Source: a virus
IMG/VR virus record: IMGVR_UViG_3300036886_000519
Location: 1 to 58,571 of that record
DNA: 58,571 nt
Reading direction: 5' to 3' (one strand)
Shown here in pieces: positions 48,224-57,765 of this stretch. A program made the position numbers and the translations under genes. The notes under the pieces were generated by a model, which saw only the letters and a program-made list of their open reading frames with translations, searched no databases and was not told the origin of the DNA. Position 1 is the first letter of the stretch, and every line of letters begins with the position of its first letter.

Positions 48224-51200
48224 TTACGCGGGTGCCCCTACCACCTCGACAACCTCAGCGATCACCCGCACCTGCCCTTCGTCCGTACCACTCAGGATGA
48301 TCGGCGCGAAATCGGGATTAACGGGTTTCAGAGTGATCCTCGTGTGGCGCCAGGACTCGCCGGCCTTCGCCTTCTCGCTATCGTAGCGCTTGACGGTGTA
48401 GCGCTCGCCGGTCTCCGAGTCCGTGGCGTCACGCAGTTGGACGAGGACGGTCTTGCCCTGGCGGGTGCCGGTGACCGGGGCGGCGAAGAGGCAGTAGGAG
48501 CCGTCGGGAATGGTGGGCTCCATCGACTTGCCGACAATCTGGGCGACGAACATGCCCGGGCGCAGGCGGTGCCGGGTGTCGACGGCGACCCACTCCCAGC
48601 CTTCGTCCTCGACGTGCTGCGGATCGCCAAAGGCGCCCGCGGCGGCCTTGAGCGGCAAGAGTGGCACGCAGGTTATGTAGCGCTCCTCGGGTCGGCCTCC
48701 AGCGAGCCGCAGCCCAGACGGTAGTGCCCCAGCAGGCAATACCGAGGCTCCTGCTCGCGGAGCGCTCTGCAGTCGTCGATAAGCCTCTGCCGCCATCCAT
48801 GTGGTCACAATCTTCTGGAACGGCTCGTCGTTCATGAACCGGACGAAGATCTCCTCGTTCTGATCCATGCGCTCGACGAAGAGCCTGTCCAGCAGATTCT
48901 TAAACACCAACTCGAACTTGTCCTCCGGGTTCACCGCGGCGGCCTGCCGCAGCCCCTCGTCGGCAACCGCCGCCTGGACGATTTGATCGAAGAAGAGCTG
49001 GTCGGCTTGGTTGAAGTCCGTGCCGAACCGCTCGTTGACGATCTCGATGAGCTGCGAGAGCGGCACCGGTTGTTCCCGAACCAACCCGCTGCCTACCTCG
49101 GTGGGACCGTCCAGGGGGCGCGCGCTGCCGTCCTGCAGCGAGATCGAGCCCTCGCTGATCTTCTGGAGGCGGTAGTACTCGAGTCGCACCTCATCGTCGA
49201 ACAGGTAGGCCGCCCCACCCCTCCGTCGCGGCAGCTTCGCCGAAAGATGGCGCAGAAACACGTACAGGCGCTCAAGGTCCGAGTCCTGATAAGGGACCAC
49301 TTGGCTCAGGAAGCCATAGAGGTTGCGAAAAGCCAGTACTTTCCCGCGCCACAACTCCGCCTCCTCCTCGTTGTCCCTCTGGAGCACTGTGAACCGCGAT
49401 ACCGCGGGATCGAGCGCCGCATTCATAGCCTGATGATCCTGCGCACTCTGGCGCTGCCTGGGCTTGAAGTAAACGGTGCAGAAGCGTTCGACCTCCTCGC
49501 CGAGGTAAACGCCCGAAGCATCCAGCTCCGCCCTGATGGCGTACATGCGCGCGGGATCGACCTCTTCGCCCATCTCAGCGCCTTCGTAGAACGTCTTGAA
49601 CGCCTCCCTGATCTCCTCGCGATCGTTGACAAAGTCGAGAACGAATGTGTCCTCCTTGAGAAGGTGGGTCCGGTTCAGCCGTGAGAGCGTCTGCACGGCC
49701 TGGATGCCCGCGAGCCGCCTATCCACAAACATCGTGTGCAGGAGCGGCTGGTCGTACCCGGTCTGGTACTTCTCCGCCACCAGCAAGACGTGGTACTCCT
49801 GTGTCGCGAACTTCTCCGGAAGCTCCTTCTCGCGAATGCCGAGGTTCATCCTCTCCTCGGTGTAGGTCACGTCCGGGAGCTTGTCGTCCAACACCGTCCC
49901 AGAGAAGGCAACCAGTGTCTTAATCGGGTAGCCCTTCTCCTGGATGTAACGGTCAAAGCTCTGCTTGTAGCGCACGGCTTCCAGGCGCGAGCCAGTGACT
50001 ACCATGCCCTTGGCCCGACCGCCGATCTTGTGCCGAGTGACCGCCTGGAAGTGCTCGACCATGACCTGGGTTTTCTGGGCAATGTTGTGCGGGTGCAGGC
50101 GCATGAAGCGGGCGAGCGCCCGCGCGGCCTTCTTGCGCTCGACGTTGGGATCGTCCTCACAGGCCTTGAGCAGCTTGAAGTAGGTCGCGTAGGTCGTGTA
50201 GTGCTTGAGGACGTCGAGGATGAACTCCTCCTCGATCGCCTGGCGCATGGTGTAGCGGTGGGTTGGCTGTCCGTCGCGCCCGAACACCGCGAGCGTCTTG
50301 TGCTTGGGTGTGGCGGTGAAGGCGAAGAAGCTCAGGTTCGCCTGCCGGCCGCGCTTGGCCATACTGCGAAAGAGCTCTTCCATTTCATCGCAACCTTCCT
50401 CTGCCGCGCGCTTGTTCGCTTCTTCCCGTAAGCCCTCGCCGCCGAGGACTTCCTTGAGGTCGGTGGCGGACTCGCCGCCCTGCGAACTGTGGGCCTCGTC
50501 GATGATCACAGCACGACGCCGCGTTGGCAGAGCACCAGCCCCATTCGCACCCTTCTCCTCAGCAATCTTACGCATCTGGCGCAACACCACCGGGAACTTC
50601 TGAAGCGTCGTGATAATGATCGGCACTGCCTTCTCGAGTGCCTCGGCGAGCTGTCGCGAGCTCTCGTCGATCTTCTGCACCACACCGCGCTTGTGCTCGA
50701 ACTGGTAGATCGTGTCCTGGAGCTGTTTGTCGAGCACCACGCGGTCTGTCACCACGATCACGCTGTCGAAGACCCGCTCGTTGGCCATGTCATGGAGACA
50801 GGCGAGGCGGTGCGCAAGCCAGCCGATCGTGTTGCTCTTTCCACTTCCAGCCGAGTGCTCGACGAGATAGTTGTGCCCCACGTCCTCCCGCCGGGCCGAG
50901 TCGACCAGCAGGCGGACGGCCTCGAGCTGGTGGTAGCGGGGGAAGATCATCGACTCGACGTTCACTTTGCGCCCCTGGTCGTCGCGCTTCTCTTCAATCT
51001 GCAAATGCATGAAACGCGCCAGGAGATCAAGAAAACTGTCTCGCTGCAGCACCTCTTCCCAAAGGTATGCCGTGCGGTAGGTGCGCCCGGCAGGATCGGG
51101 AGGGTTGCCGGCGCCGCCGTCGCAGCCCTTGTTGAAGGGCAGGAAGTGCGTCGCCCCGCCGGCTAGCCGCGTGGTCATCAGCACTGACTCAGTATCGACG

Positions 51201-51775
51201 GCGAAGTGGACGAGAGTGCGCCGCTTGAAATCGAAGATCTGTTCCCGAGCGTCGCGGTCCTGCTTGTACTGCCGACGCGCTTCCTCGACGGTCTGGCCGG
51301 TGAGAGGGTTCTTGAGCTCCAGCGTAACGACGGGGATTCCGTTCAGGCTCAACGTGACATCGATCGACTTCTCCGAACGCGGCGAGTAGTGTAGTTGGCG
51401 GGTGAGCCCCAGGCGGTTCGCAGCATAGCGGGCCTCGAGTTCCGGGTTCAACCCGTGCGCCGCCTTAAAGAACGCCACATGGAGTGTCCGCCCGTAACAC
51501 TTGAAGCCGTGGCGCAGGGTAGCGAGGGACCCATTCACATCCATCCACTTGCACAGGTCGGTGAGGATCTGGTTGCCGGTCTTGTCGCCGTGCAGCGCCT
51601 CCAGTTTCGCCCACTCCTTTTGCTGCGTCTCTCGGATGAACGCCAGCACCGTCGCCGGGAAGATCGCGCGCTCACGATCGAAGCCTTCGCAGGCAACGCA
51701 CGCATACCCGTTCTGGAGTAGATGCGCCTCGATGACCGTCTCGAAGGCGCACTCCCAGTAGCGAGGCTCAATCAT
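48224..51775 (-). CDS. hsdR: Type I restriction HsdR with C-terminal S24 peptidase domain
   Basis: A 1183-residue motor/nuclease subunit. The PD-(D/E)XK nuclease site is D139 and E153-L-K155 ([19 protein letters not shown]). The translocase has Walker A at ~307-314 (HSAGSGKS), DEAH at 426-429, and FTATP further on. The last ~140 residues are not normal for HsdR: they form a complete S24 (LexA/CI/UmuD) domain, with Ser1084 ([13 protein letters not shown]) and Lys1129 (YTVKRYD). Ala1046-Gly1047 lies 37 residues before the Ser, close to LexA spacing (34). The ATG at 51775 has GAGGAT upstream and overlaps the PtuB stop. It is the last gene of the defence operon. Confidence 0.92.
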   Translation of the reverse strand: MIEPRYWECAFETVIEAHLLQNGYACVACEGFDRERAIFPATVLAFIRETQQKEWAKLEALHGDKTGNQILTDLCKWMDVNGSLATLRHGFKCYGRTLHVAFFKAAHGLNPELEARYAANRLGLTRQLHYSPRSEKSIDVTLSLNGIPVVTLELKNPLTGQTVEEARRQYKQDRDAREQIFDFKRRTLVHFAVDTESVLMTTRLAGGATHFLPFNKGCDGGAGNPPDPAGRTYRTAYLWEEVLQRDSFLDLLARFMHLQIEEKRDDQGRKVNVESMIFPRYHQLEAVRLLVDSARREDVGHNYLVEHSAGSGKSNTIGWLAHRLACLHDMANERVFDSVIVVTDRVVLDKQLQDTIYQFEHKRGVVQKIDESSRQLAEALEKAVPIIITTLQKFPVVLRQMRKIAEEKGANGAGALPTRRRAVIIDEAHSSQGGESATDLKEVLGGEGLREEANKRAAEEGCDEMEELFRSMAKRGRQANLSFFAFTATPKHKTLAVFGRDGQPTHRYTMRQAIEEEFILDVLKHYTTYATYFKLLKACEDDPNVERKKAARALARFMRLHPHNIAQKTQVMVEHFQAVTRHKIGGRAKGMVVTGSRLEAVRYKQSFDRYIQEKGYPIKTLVAFSGTVLDDKLPDVTYTEERMNLGIREKELPEKFATQEYHVLLVAEKYQTGYDQPLLHTMFVDRRLAGIQAVQTLSRLNRTHLLKEDTFVLDFVNDREEIREAFKTFYEGAEMGEEVDPARMYAIRAELDASGVYLGEEVERFCTVYFKPRQRQSAQDHQAMNAALDPAVSRFTVLQRDNEEEAELWRGKVLAFRNLYGFLSQVVPYQDSDLERLYVFLRHLSAKLPRRRGGAAYLFDDEVRLEYYRLQKISEGSISLQDGSARPLDGPTEVGSGLVREQPVPLSQLIEIVNERFGTDFNQADQLFFDQIVQAAVADEGLRQAAAVNPEDKFELVFKNLLDRLFVERMDQNEEIFVRFMNDEPFQKIVTTWMAAEAYRRLQSAPRAGASVLPAGALPSGLRLAGGRPEERYITCVPLLPLKAAAGAFGDPQHVEDEGWEWVAVDTRHRLRPGMFVAQIVGKSMEPTIPDGSYCLFAAPVTGTRQGKTVLVQLRDATDSETGERYTVKRYDSEKAKAGESWRHTRITLKPVNPDFAPIILSGTDEGQVRVIAEVVEVVGAPA

Positions 51776-52422
51776 GATCCCATCCTCATCAGTCGTTGCG
51801 CCAGCCACCAGACCGCTACCTGACAATAGGGAGCAAGGTGGCCACCGCCCGCGATGTACCGGTCTCGTTCACGCTCAAGCCGCGCTCGCGGCACCGGGCC
51901 ATGAGTTTTTTCCTTCTCGCGCTTCCACCATTCGGAAATGGCGGTGAGGACCCCTTTCCTGTTGTTCTTTAACAGGGGCAGGTTAAGATTCAGTACTACG
52001 TTCAACTGCGCATCGAACTCGGCATCGTCCGATTTGACCGAGCCATCGATCTCATAGCGCACGCGCGCCTCGATATGGTGTGCCGGGTCGGCGGGATTCC
52101 ACCGGAGATCGCGGTCACCCTTCCTCGTATCGCAATACTGGGAATCCCACGGCTGCCCCCTTCCACCCAGGCAGGCTCCGAGCAAATTGCGGTAGTTGAG
52201 CTGTTCGCCCGGGGAGCGGGATTGACTTCGCCAGTGCTCGATCTTCATGGTAGCTGGCCCGTCATGAACCCGTCCCAAGCAGTAGCAGCATAGCCCCCGC
52301 TGCTCGGCCACCAAAGCGTGCCTTAGGTCGTCCTTCTCCGCATAGTTGTCATAGTCGGAGTGCGGAGTGAGCCGATGCGTCGTCAGACTCGGCGGCTCGG
52401 GCCCCTTCGTGATCGCCCTCAT
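51772..52422 (-). CDS. ptuB: PtuB-like HNH nuclease (Septu effector, TIGR02646 type)
   Basis: A 216-residue HNH nuclease. It starts [20 protein letters not shown], the N-terminal signature of the family, and has a [10 protein letters not shown] zinc knuckle (C45-C48), IEHWRSQ with catalytic-type H63, [10 protein letters not shown], and YCDTRKGD (C97, D98). In Septu, PtuB is the effector paired with the ATPase PtuA. The gene starts inside the ptuA stop (ATGA) and its own stop overlaps the hsdR start (ATGA), so all three are translated together. It sits between the specificity subunit and the HsdR motor, an unusual arrangement. Confidence 0.85.
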   Translation of the reverse strand: MRAITKGPEPPSLTTHRLTPHSDYDNYAEKDDLRHALVAEQRGLCCYCLGRVHDGPATMKIEHWRSQSRSPGEQLNYRNLLGACLGGRGQPWDSQYCDTRKGDRDLRWNPADPAHHIEARVRYEIDGSVKSDDAEFDAQLNVVLNLNLPLLKNNRKGVLTAISEWWKREKEKTHGPVPRARLERERDRYIAGGGHLAPYCQVAVWWLAQRLMRMGS

Positions 52423-53672
52423 TCCTTACCCTCGATAAAGTCGAGGAGAGTTCGGGCACGTGTCACTTCTGGATCGTCTTCCCCGAGGCGGGCCGTTAAG
52501 GCGGCCAATAACTCGCGTGCGCGCTCGAAATGCTGCTTTCCGGTCTCCTGGGAGAGTTCTGAGAGCAGTTGGTTCACCTCCTGTGCTCGCGGGTCTGCAT
52601 GCATGATCTCCTCCAGCACCCGGCTGGAGTCGACGCCGAAGGAGTGGGTCGGCGAATAGACCTGGCCGTCCGCGATGATCTGGATCCGGTCGTGCTCCAC
52701 TTCACCGATGACCTGGGGCGAATGTGTCGTTGCGATGAACTGGCACCGGGGAAACGCTGTGGTCAGGTTGCGCACAATCTGCCGCTGCCACTTAGGATGC
52801 AGGTGCAGGTCGATCTCGTCGATGAGGACAACCGCCTCCGCCTCTGCGGCCGGATCCGCCATTGCCGGGTTGGCCTGCACCAGTCGGCGTGTCAGGTCGA
52901 GCACCAGAGCAAGCACGCCGCGCTCGCCATCGGAAAGCTGCCGCACGCGGAGCGTCCTGCTGCCCCGATCGATCAACAGCATCTGGCGATCCTCGCCACC
53001 CACACGCAGGTTGGCATAGCCTGGAAGGAACCGCGCCACGGCGTCCTCAAAGGCGGCGAGCGCACGACCCGCTACCGGACGTTCCGCCTTCAGTGCCTCC
53101 TGGACCCGCATCCAGGCTGAGAACTCTCCGAGCCTAAGCTCGCGGCTCGTGAACGCGTCCGCGAACGCCGCAGTGATTCCTCCGGCTGCCACGCTTTTTC
53201 TGGGAGTTCGCTCCCACGGTACTGCCCGACTGGTCGAGAAGAGGACCGCAAGAGGCCGCCCGCCGGGCTCGTTCCCGCTGACGGGTAAAGGCGGCGTGCC
53301 GATGTAATCAGCCTTTTCCGGTGTCTCGTGGACCTCCTTCCGCGGCATGCCTGCCATTTTCTCTTGGGCTGCGCTGGCCTCACGCGGTCTGTGGATTAGG
53401 TAGCGGTACTCCGTGTCACCGATCTGTACGCCGCACTCGACATCCAAGGCATCGGCTCCAACGCGAATATCGTCTGCGGTGAACGATTTGCCCGGTATCC
53501 GCAGCCGGTTCACGTCCTTGACGACCGCCAGCAAGCACACGCTAAGCGCGTCGAGCAAGCTCGTCTTGCCGACGCCGTTGACGCCCACGACCAGGTTGAA
53601 TCCGGGCTGGAATCGGAACTCAGCCGCGTCGATGGCCCGAAGGTTCGCGAGCTTCAGCGTAGTGGCTCTCAT
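52419..53672 (-). CDS. ptuA: PtuA-like AAA/ABC-type ATPase (Septu)
   Basis: A 417-residue ABC/OLD-type ATPase. Walker A is GVNGVGKTS (30-38); the signature is LSDGE (246-250); Walker B is VVLIDEID (281-288); the H-loop is THSP (316-319). Its C-terminus is helical. There is no TOPRIM domain, which separates it from OLD nucleases and fits PtuA. ATPases of this type sense the phage and control the HNH partner. The start ATG at 53672 overlaps the hsdS stop. An in-frame extension upstream has no ribosome site and lies in hsdS. Confidence 0.85.
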   Translation of the reverse strand: MRATTLKLANLRAIDAAEFRFQPGFNLVVGVNGVGKTSLLDALSVCLLAVVKDVNRLRIPGKSFTADDIRVGADALDVECGVQIGDTEYRYLIHRPREASAAQEKMAGMPRKEVHETPEKADYIGTPPLPVSGNEPGGRPLAVLFSTSRAVPWERTPRKSVAAGGITAAFADAFTSRELRLGEFSAWMRVQEALKAERPVAGRALAAFEDAVARFLPGYANLRVGGEDRQMLLIDRGSRTLRVRQLSDGERGVLALVLDLTRRLVQANPAMADPAAEAEAVVLIDEIDLHLHPKWQRQIVRNLTTAFPRCQFIATTHSPQVIGEVEHDRIQIIADGQVYSPTHSFGVDSSRVLEEIMHADPRAQEVNQLLSELSQETGKQHFERARELLAALTARLGEDDPEVTRARTLLDFIEGKE

Positions 53673-54958
53673 GCGCCCCTCCCGACGTCGATTTGCCCGG
53701 TCACGGCTGCGGCGATGAGCGCGGAGCGGCGCTCCCTGAGCAGGGCGACCGTGCGCTCCGTCGCAGCACCTAGGGTGTCGAGCTTCGCAGTCTCCGAAGC
53801 AACATAGGCAACGATCTCCGATTGCTCGTCGGAAGAAGGAAGCGGTACCTCGATATCGCGGAAGCCCTCCCAGTAGAGCCGCAAACGGTCCCACACGATC
53901 CCGTGAGAACGCCGTGCGCACTCGGCGCTAAAGGCTGACGTCCTAAACAATAGACCCGCGTACGCCGACGACAACGAGCCTGCTGGCGCTGCGACGACAT
54001 AGTCCGGGCTGACGAGGCCGTCCTGAGGAGCAATGCCGACAGCACCCTGCCACATACGCATCTTGTTGAACGCGACGTCGCCCCGTCGAGCGATCTTGTA
54101 GGTGTTGAAATCTGCAGCGGTACTCTCGATTCGTTCATCGGAAAACTCGCGAAGCACTACCCCGGCGTTGATTGAAACCTCCAGCAACGGCAGGTCTGGT
54201 TCTCCGCGTTCGTCTCGCTCGCGGAAGAGCCATGCGACCCTGGACGTTTCCCAACGTGCAGGGATCTCACCAAGCCAGGGGATGCCGGAGTCGCGTAGCG
54301 GGGTGAGAGGGTCGATACCCCGGGTGACCGCGCACGTGATGATCGCCCGGCTCTTCTCGGCCAACAGCCCGAGCAGCCGTTCCTTCGCCGCCACCAGGGC
54401 ATCCAGACGCGCCGTCTCCCGCTCGAGGTAGTCGGCGATGACTCGTTGCAGCGAGATCGGTGGGGCAGGCAATACCATCGCCCCGATATCCGACTTCGGA
54501 ATCCCAAAACGCGTCACGCCATTCGCTGCCGCGAGCTCTAGCTGCACGCGCACAGGCTTTGCCTGGAGACAGCGGAACAAGAATGCTCCTGCCATCCGGC
54601 CTTGGTGCGGACGGAGAACCGCAAGGTGATAACCGCAGATCAGATCGTCGGCGGCCTCACGGACGAGCGCAGGCACGCCGATATCGTCCCAGGACTCGGA
54701 GTCCTTGGTAATAACGACATCGTCTACGGCTAGCCGAAACTTATGGATCTCGTCTTCAGTGGCGGTCGCCTGCATGAAGTCCAGATTGAGGTCGATGAAG
54801 TCATTGTTGTAGACGTCTGAGTAGTTGCAAAGGCGGATGGCAATTTCGTTGTCTGCCGGAATTTTGTCGACGTTACTAACGAGATAGTCGGCTACGGATC
54901 GGAGTGGCTTTGCCTCCCAGCCGTCGGGAAGCGTTTTCACCCACCCGAGGTGGCTCAC
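53669..54958 (-). CDS. hsdS: Type I specificity subunit HsdS
   Basis: A 429-residue protein with two target recognition domains in tandem, each followed by a conserved helical spacer (first: QRVIADYLERETARLDALVA...LLGLLAEK; second: QSEIVAYVASETAKLDTLGA...LRERRSALIAAAVTGQIDV). The start SHLGWVKTLPDGWEAKPL and the half-way WLGEIPARWETSRV are typical starts of each half. The half-sites differ, so the recognised DNA should be bipartite and asymmetric. Its ATG overlaps the HsdM stop and its stop overlaps ptuA. Variable repeats at the spacers were not seen. Confidence 0.9.
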   Translation of the reverse strand: MSHLGWVKTLPDGWEAKPLRSVADYLVSNVDKIPADNEIAIRLCNYSDVYNNDFIDLNLDFMQATATEDEIHKFRLAVDDVVITKDSESWDDIGVPALVREAADDLICGYHLAVLRPHQGRMAGAFLFRCLQAKPVRVQLELAAANGVTRFGIPKSDIGAMVLPAPPISLQRVIADYLERETARLDALVAAKERLLGLLAEKSRAIITCAVTRGIDPLTPLRDSGIPWLGEIPARWETSRVAWLFRERDERGEPDLPLLEVSINAGVVLREFSDERIESTAADFNTYKIARRGDVAFNKMRMWQGAVGIAPQDGLVSPDYVVAAPAGSLSSAYAGLLFRTSAFSAECARRSHGIVWDRLRLYWEGFRDIEVPLPSSDEQSEIVAYVASETAKLDTLGAATERTVALLRERRSALIAAAVTGQIDVGRGA

Positions 54959-56940
54959 TCCGTCACCTCCCGCAGCAGCCGCACGATCTCCTCTTCTGCC
55001 TGCTTCAGGTCAGTGTCGATCTCATCGAGCGGACGCGGCGGGCTGTACCTGTAGAAGTGGCGGTTAAAGTTGATCTCGTACCCCACCTTGTCCTTGCTGC
55101 GGTCCATCCAGGCATCTGGTATATGGGGCCGCACCTCTCGCTCGAAGTAGGCGTCAATGTCCTCTTTCAGGGGCACGTTCTCGAAATCGCGGAGTTCCGG
55201 GTCGGGCTCGAAGCCTTCGTTCCTACCGCCCTTGGCGGCCGGCTCGGCCTCGGAATCCTTGCACGTGAACACGCTGCGGAAAAGCCTTTGCTCTGCTTCC
55301 TTCCAGCGGGATCTGCGCCCCTGTAGCAAATCTTCGATGCGGTTCCATACCGCGTTCCAGCCCCGCTGAGGCTCCCGCCCGAGCGCCACGTCCACGGCCT
55401 GCACGTCGTCGAGCAGGTGCGGACAGGCGTCGAGAAAGCGGGCCTTGTCCTCAGAGGTCATCTGGTAACGCAGGCGTAGGGGCCGCTCGACGGTGACGCG
55501 GGTATAGCCGAAGTCGGCGTTGTCGAAGACCTTCAATCGCTCACCGTCTATTAAGCGGCCGTACAGCCGCACGATCTCGTCGATCTGGCTCGTCGTCATG
55601 TGCCGGCGCTTGTCGCCGAGGCTGCGTTTGCTCTCCTCGCTGCCACCGGGAGTCCAGATGTCGCGGCCATCAAGGAGCTGGATCTTGCCCTTGCGCCGCT
55701 TCTCCTTGCGGTTGGTGACAATCCAGATGTAGGTGCCGATTCCTGTGTTGTAAAACATCTGTTCGGGCAGGGCGATTACGGCCTCGAGCCAGTCGTTCTC
55801 GATGACCCACTTTCGTATGTTGCTCTCGCCCGAGCCCGCGCCACCGGTGAACAGTGGCGAGCCGCTGAAGACAATTGCCAGCCGCGAACCGTGCTTGCGT
55901 TCGGCCGGGCGCACCGTCTCAAACTTGCGAACCATGTGCTGCAGAAACAGCAGTGACCCGTCGTTCACGCGGGGCAGGCCCGCGCCGAAGCGGCCGGCGA
56001 AGCCAAACTTCTCGTGCTCCCGCTGGATCTCCTTCTGCTGCTTCTTCCAGTCCACGCCGAACGGTGGGTTGGTGAGAAAGTAGTCGAACGTCTCGCCTGC
56101 GAACTGATCCTCGGTGAAGCTGTCGCCGAAACGAATGTGATTCGTGCCGCCGTTCTGGTCCACCTCCTTCATTAGCATGTCGGAAGCGGCGGTAGCGAAG
56201 GCGCGCTTGTTGTAGTCCTGCCCGTAAACGTATAGCCGGGCCGCGCTGTGGTGTTCTCGCAGGTAGTTCTGGGCCTCAGCCAGCATGCCGCCGGTGCCAC
56301 AGGCCGGGTCGAGCAGCGTTCGCACGGTGCCGGGGGTGGCGAGCAGTTCGTCGTCGCGGATGAAAAGGATGCTCACCATCAGGCGGATGACCTCGCGCGG
56401 AGTGAAGTGGTCGCCCGCAGTCTCGTTGGCAAGCTCATTGAAACGCCGGATGAGGTTCTCGAATATGAGCCCCATCTGCGGGTTCTTCACTCTCTCCGGG
56501 TGCAGGTCCACGTCGCAGAACTTGGACACAACGAGGTAGAGGATGTTCGCCTCGCCCATCTTCTCGACCTCGTTTTCGAACTCGAAGTACTCGAAGATGC
56601 GGCATACGTTGGCCGAAAACCCCTTGATGTAGCTGACGAGGTGCTGACCGATGTGGTCAGGATCGCCCTTCAGTCTCTCGAAGTTGAGCGGCGAGTGGTT
56701 GTGGAACCGCTGGTTCGCCGCCTTGTTGAGCTTGGCGTCCAGTGCCTCGCCTTTCAGCTTGCTTCCCCACCGTTCGTGTTCGGCCAGGACCTTGCGCTTC
56801 GTGGGCGCAAGCACGCAGTCGAATCGGCGCAGTACGGTCATGGGCAACATGACTCGCTCGTACTGCGGCGGGCGGTACGGGCCACGCAGTAGGTCGGCGA
56901 TTTGCCAGATCAGGTTTGCAAACGAATTGTGATCAGACAT
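54955..56940 (-). CDS. hsdM: Type I DNA methyltransferase HsdM
   Basis: A 661-residue gamma-class adenine methyltransferase. The N-terminal helical domain (FANLIWQIADLLRGPYRPPQY) is followed by motif I DPACGTGGM (211-219) and motif IV NPPFG (291-295), the latter the NPPF form of adenine methyltransferases. The C-terminal ~150 residues (EAEQRLFRSVFTCKDSE, YFEREVRPHIPDAWMD) form the coiled region that meets HsdS. Residues are complete, so it should be active and protect host DNA. The ATG at 56940 follows AGGAGCGAACC. It is the first intact gene of the defence operon; two decayed fragments lie directly upstream. Confidence 0.93.
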   Translation of the reverse strand: MSDHNSFANLIWQIADLLRGPYRPPQYERVMLPMTVLRRFDCVLAPTKRKVLAEHERWGSKLKGEALDAKLNKAANQRFHNHSPLNFERLKGDPDHIGQHLVSYIKGFSANVCRIFEYFEFENEVEKMGEANILYLVVSKFCDVDLHPERVKNPQMGLIFENLIRRFNELANETAGDHFTPREVIRLMVSILFIRDDELLATPGTVRTLLDPACGTGGMLAEAQNYLREHHSAARLYVYGQDYNKRAFATAASDMLMKEVDQNGGTNHIRFGDSFTEDQFAGETFDYFLTNPPFGVDWKKQQKEIQREHEKFGFAGRFGAGLPRVNDGSLLFLQHMVRKFETVRPAERKHGSRLAIVFSGSPLFTGGAGSGESNIRKWVIENDWLEAVIALPEQMFYNTGIGTYIWIVTNRKEKRRKGKIQLLDGRDIWTPGGSEESKRSLGDKRRHMTTSQIDEIVRLYGRLIDGERLKVFDNADFGYTRVTVERPLRLRYQMTSEDKARFLDACPHLLDDVQAVDVALGREPQRGWNAVWNRIEDLLQGRRSRWKEAEQRLFRSVFTCKDSEAEPAAKGGRNEGFEPDPELRDFENVPLKEDIDAYFEREVRPHIPDAWMDRSKDKVGYEINFNRHFYRYSPPRPLDEIDTDLKQAEEEIVRLLREVTE

Positions 56941-57064
56941 CGGTCAGGTTCGCTCCTGGGACCGCATGTACTCGGTCGCGTCGGATGTTCGGGCTGAGCA
57001 CGTCGGCGGCAACCCAAAGCCTATTCTCTAATCCAAGGTCTCCGCCGTTAGGTTCATCACCCAT
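56933..57064 (-). pseudogene. Remnant N-terminus of a different HsdM
   Basis: A 43-residue frame starting MGDEPNGG, then DLGLENRLWVAADVLSPN. That is the N-terminal signature of a large HsdM subfamily (L-G-F-E-x2-L-W-x-A-A-D-x-L-x2-N), after which homology stops. The intact HsdM downstream does not use this signature, so the fragment is from another lineage. It has its own AAGGAAGGG site and overlaps the start of the intact hsdM by eight bases. It looks like a scar from replacement of one type I system by another. Confidence 0.5.
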
Positions 57065-57270
57065 TGGAGATCCCTTCCTTCCGGAAGTACTCGGCGCGCA
57101 GATCCTCGCCGTTCTCGCCGAGATTCAGCGATCTCCGACGTTCCACATCCCACGTGGCCGACAACGGCGAAAACCAGTTCGTTGGCTGCGTGCTTCAGGA
57201 TCAATCCACGGGAATCCTCGCACCGGGTCGTGGCGACGACGCGCGGTAACGGGTTCTCAGCAGCAGCCAT
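57028..57270 (-). pseudogene. Truncated, frameshifted P-loop protein fragment
   Basis: The frame is coding-like for ~50 residues (PRVVATTRCEDSRGLILKHA, NELVFAVVGHVGCGTSEIAES), then changes composition. Deleting one or adding two bases near 57113 restores GENGEDLRAEYFRKEGISNG before a stop. GHVGCGTS resembles a P-loop, and from memory the opening recalls the N-terminal nucleotide-binding domain of phage-defence (deoxy)cytidylate deaminases; no deaminase domain is present. The ATG at 57270 has a perfect GAGGAGG upstream, so it was once translated. It is probably the remnant of a defence gene. Confidence 0.5.
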
Positions 57271-57282
57271 TCGGAGGCCTCC

Positions 57283-57765
57283 TCACATGTATGGTGAACA
57301 ACCGCTATTGTCTCTCACAGACGGACTCGGATGCATTGGTTGGACGTCGTTCCACAACTTGCGCTGGCGGATCCAAACGACTTGAGCACAGATGCTGCGT
57401 AAAAAGCGTTCATTGAGCCCGGAAATTGCACCCTCCGGCGAGAGCAGGTGCTCCTGGATGTCGGGAGCGAGCATGAGCAGATTCATGATTTGGGTGATCC
57501 TGGCCCGTGTCACGTACCCGAGTCGCGCCAGGTCTGCGTAGTCGCGGACTTCTCCACGCTCGACCATCTCCTGGAACTTGATGGCGAGGGCCATCAGTCT
57601 GGTAATCCGAGGAATTCGCGGGCGATCGCCCGAGTTGCTGAACGGGTCGTGCTGCGTTCTGCTGCCCTCGCGGCGACACTGGCGCACTGGCAGCGTCACC
57701 TCCACCTGAATGGCCCCGTCCGCGCGCGGACCTGGGCCGGCCATGGTCAGCACTTTCCTTGGCAT
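57283..57765 (-). CDS. HTH protein linked to the serine recombinase
   Basis: A 160-residue protein. The N-terminal ~50 residues are basic and Pro/Gly-rich. Then LALAIKFQ-like MALAIKFQEMVERGEVRDYA, DLARLGYVTRARITQIMNLL is a clear HTH, followed by MLAPDIQEHLL and a C-terminal segment (FLRSICAQVVWIRQRKLW). This HTH type is commonly encoded right after large serine recombinases. It overlaps the end of the recombinase gene by 19 bases; its ATG at 57765 has AGGAGCCAAGGA upstream. It may be a directionality or control factor. Confidence 0.75.
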   Translation of the reverse strand: MPRKVLTMAGPGPRADGAIQVEVTLPVRQCRREGSRTQHDPFSNSGDRPRIPRITRLMALAIKFQEMVERGEVRDYADLARLGYVTRARITQIMNLLMLAPDIQEHLLSPEGAISGLNERFLRSICAQVVWIRQRKLWNDVQPMHPSPSVRDNSGCSPYM

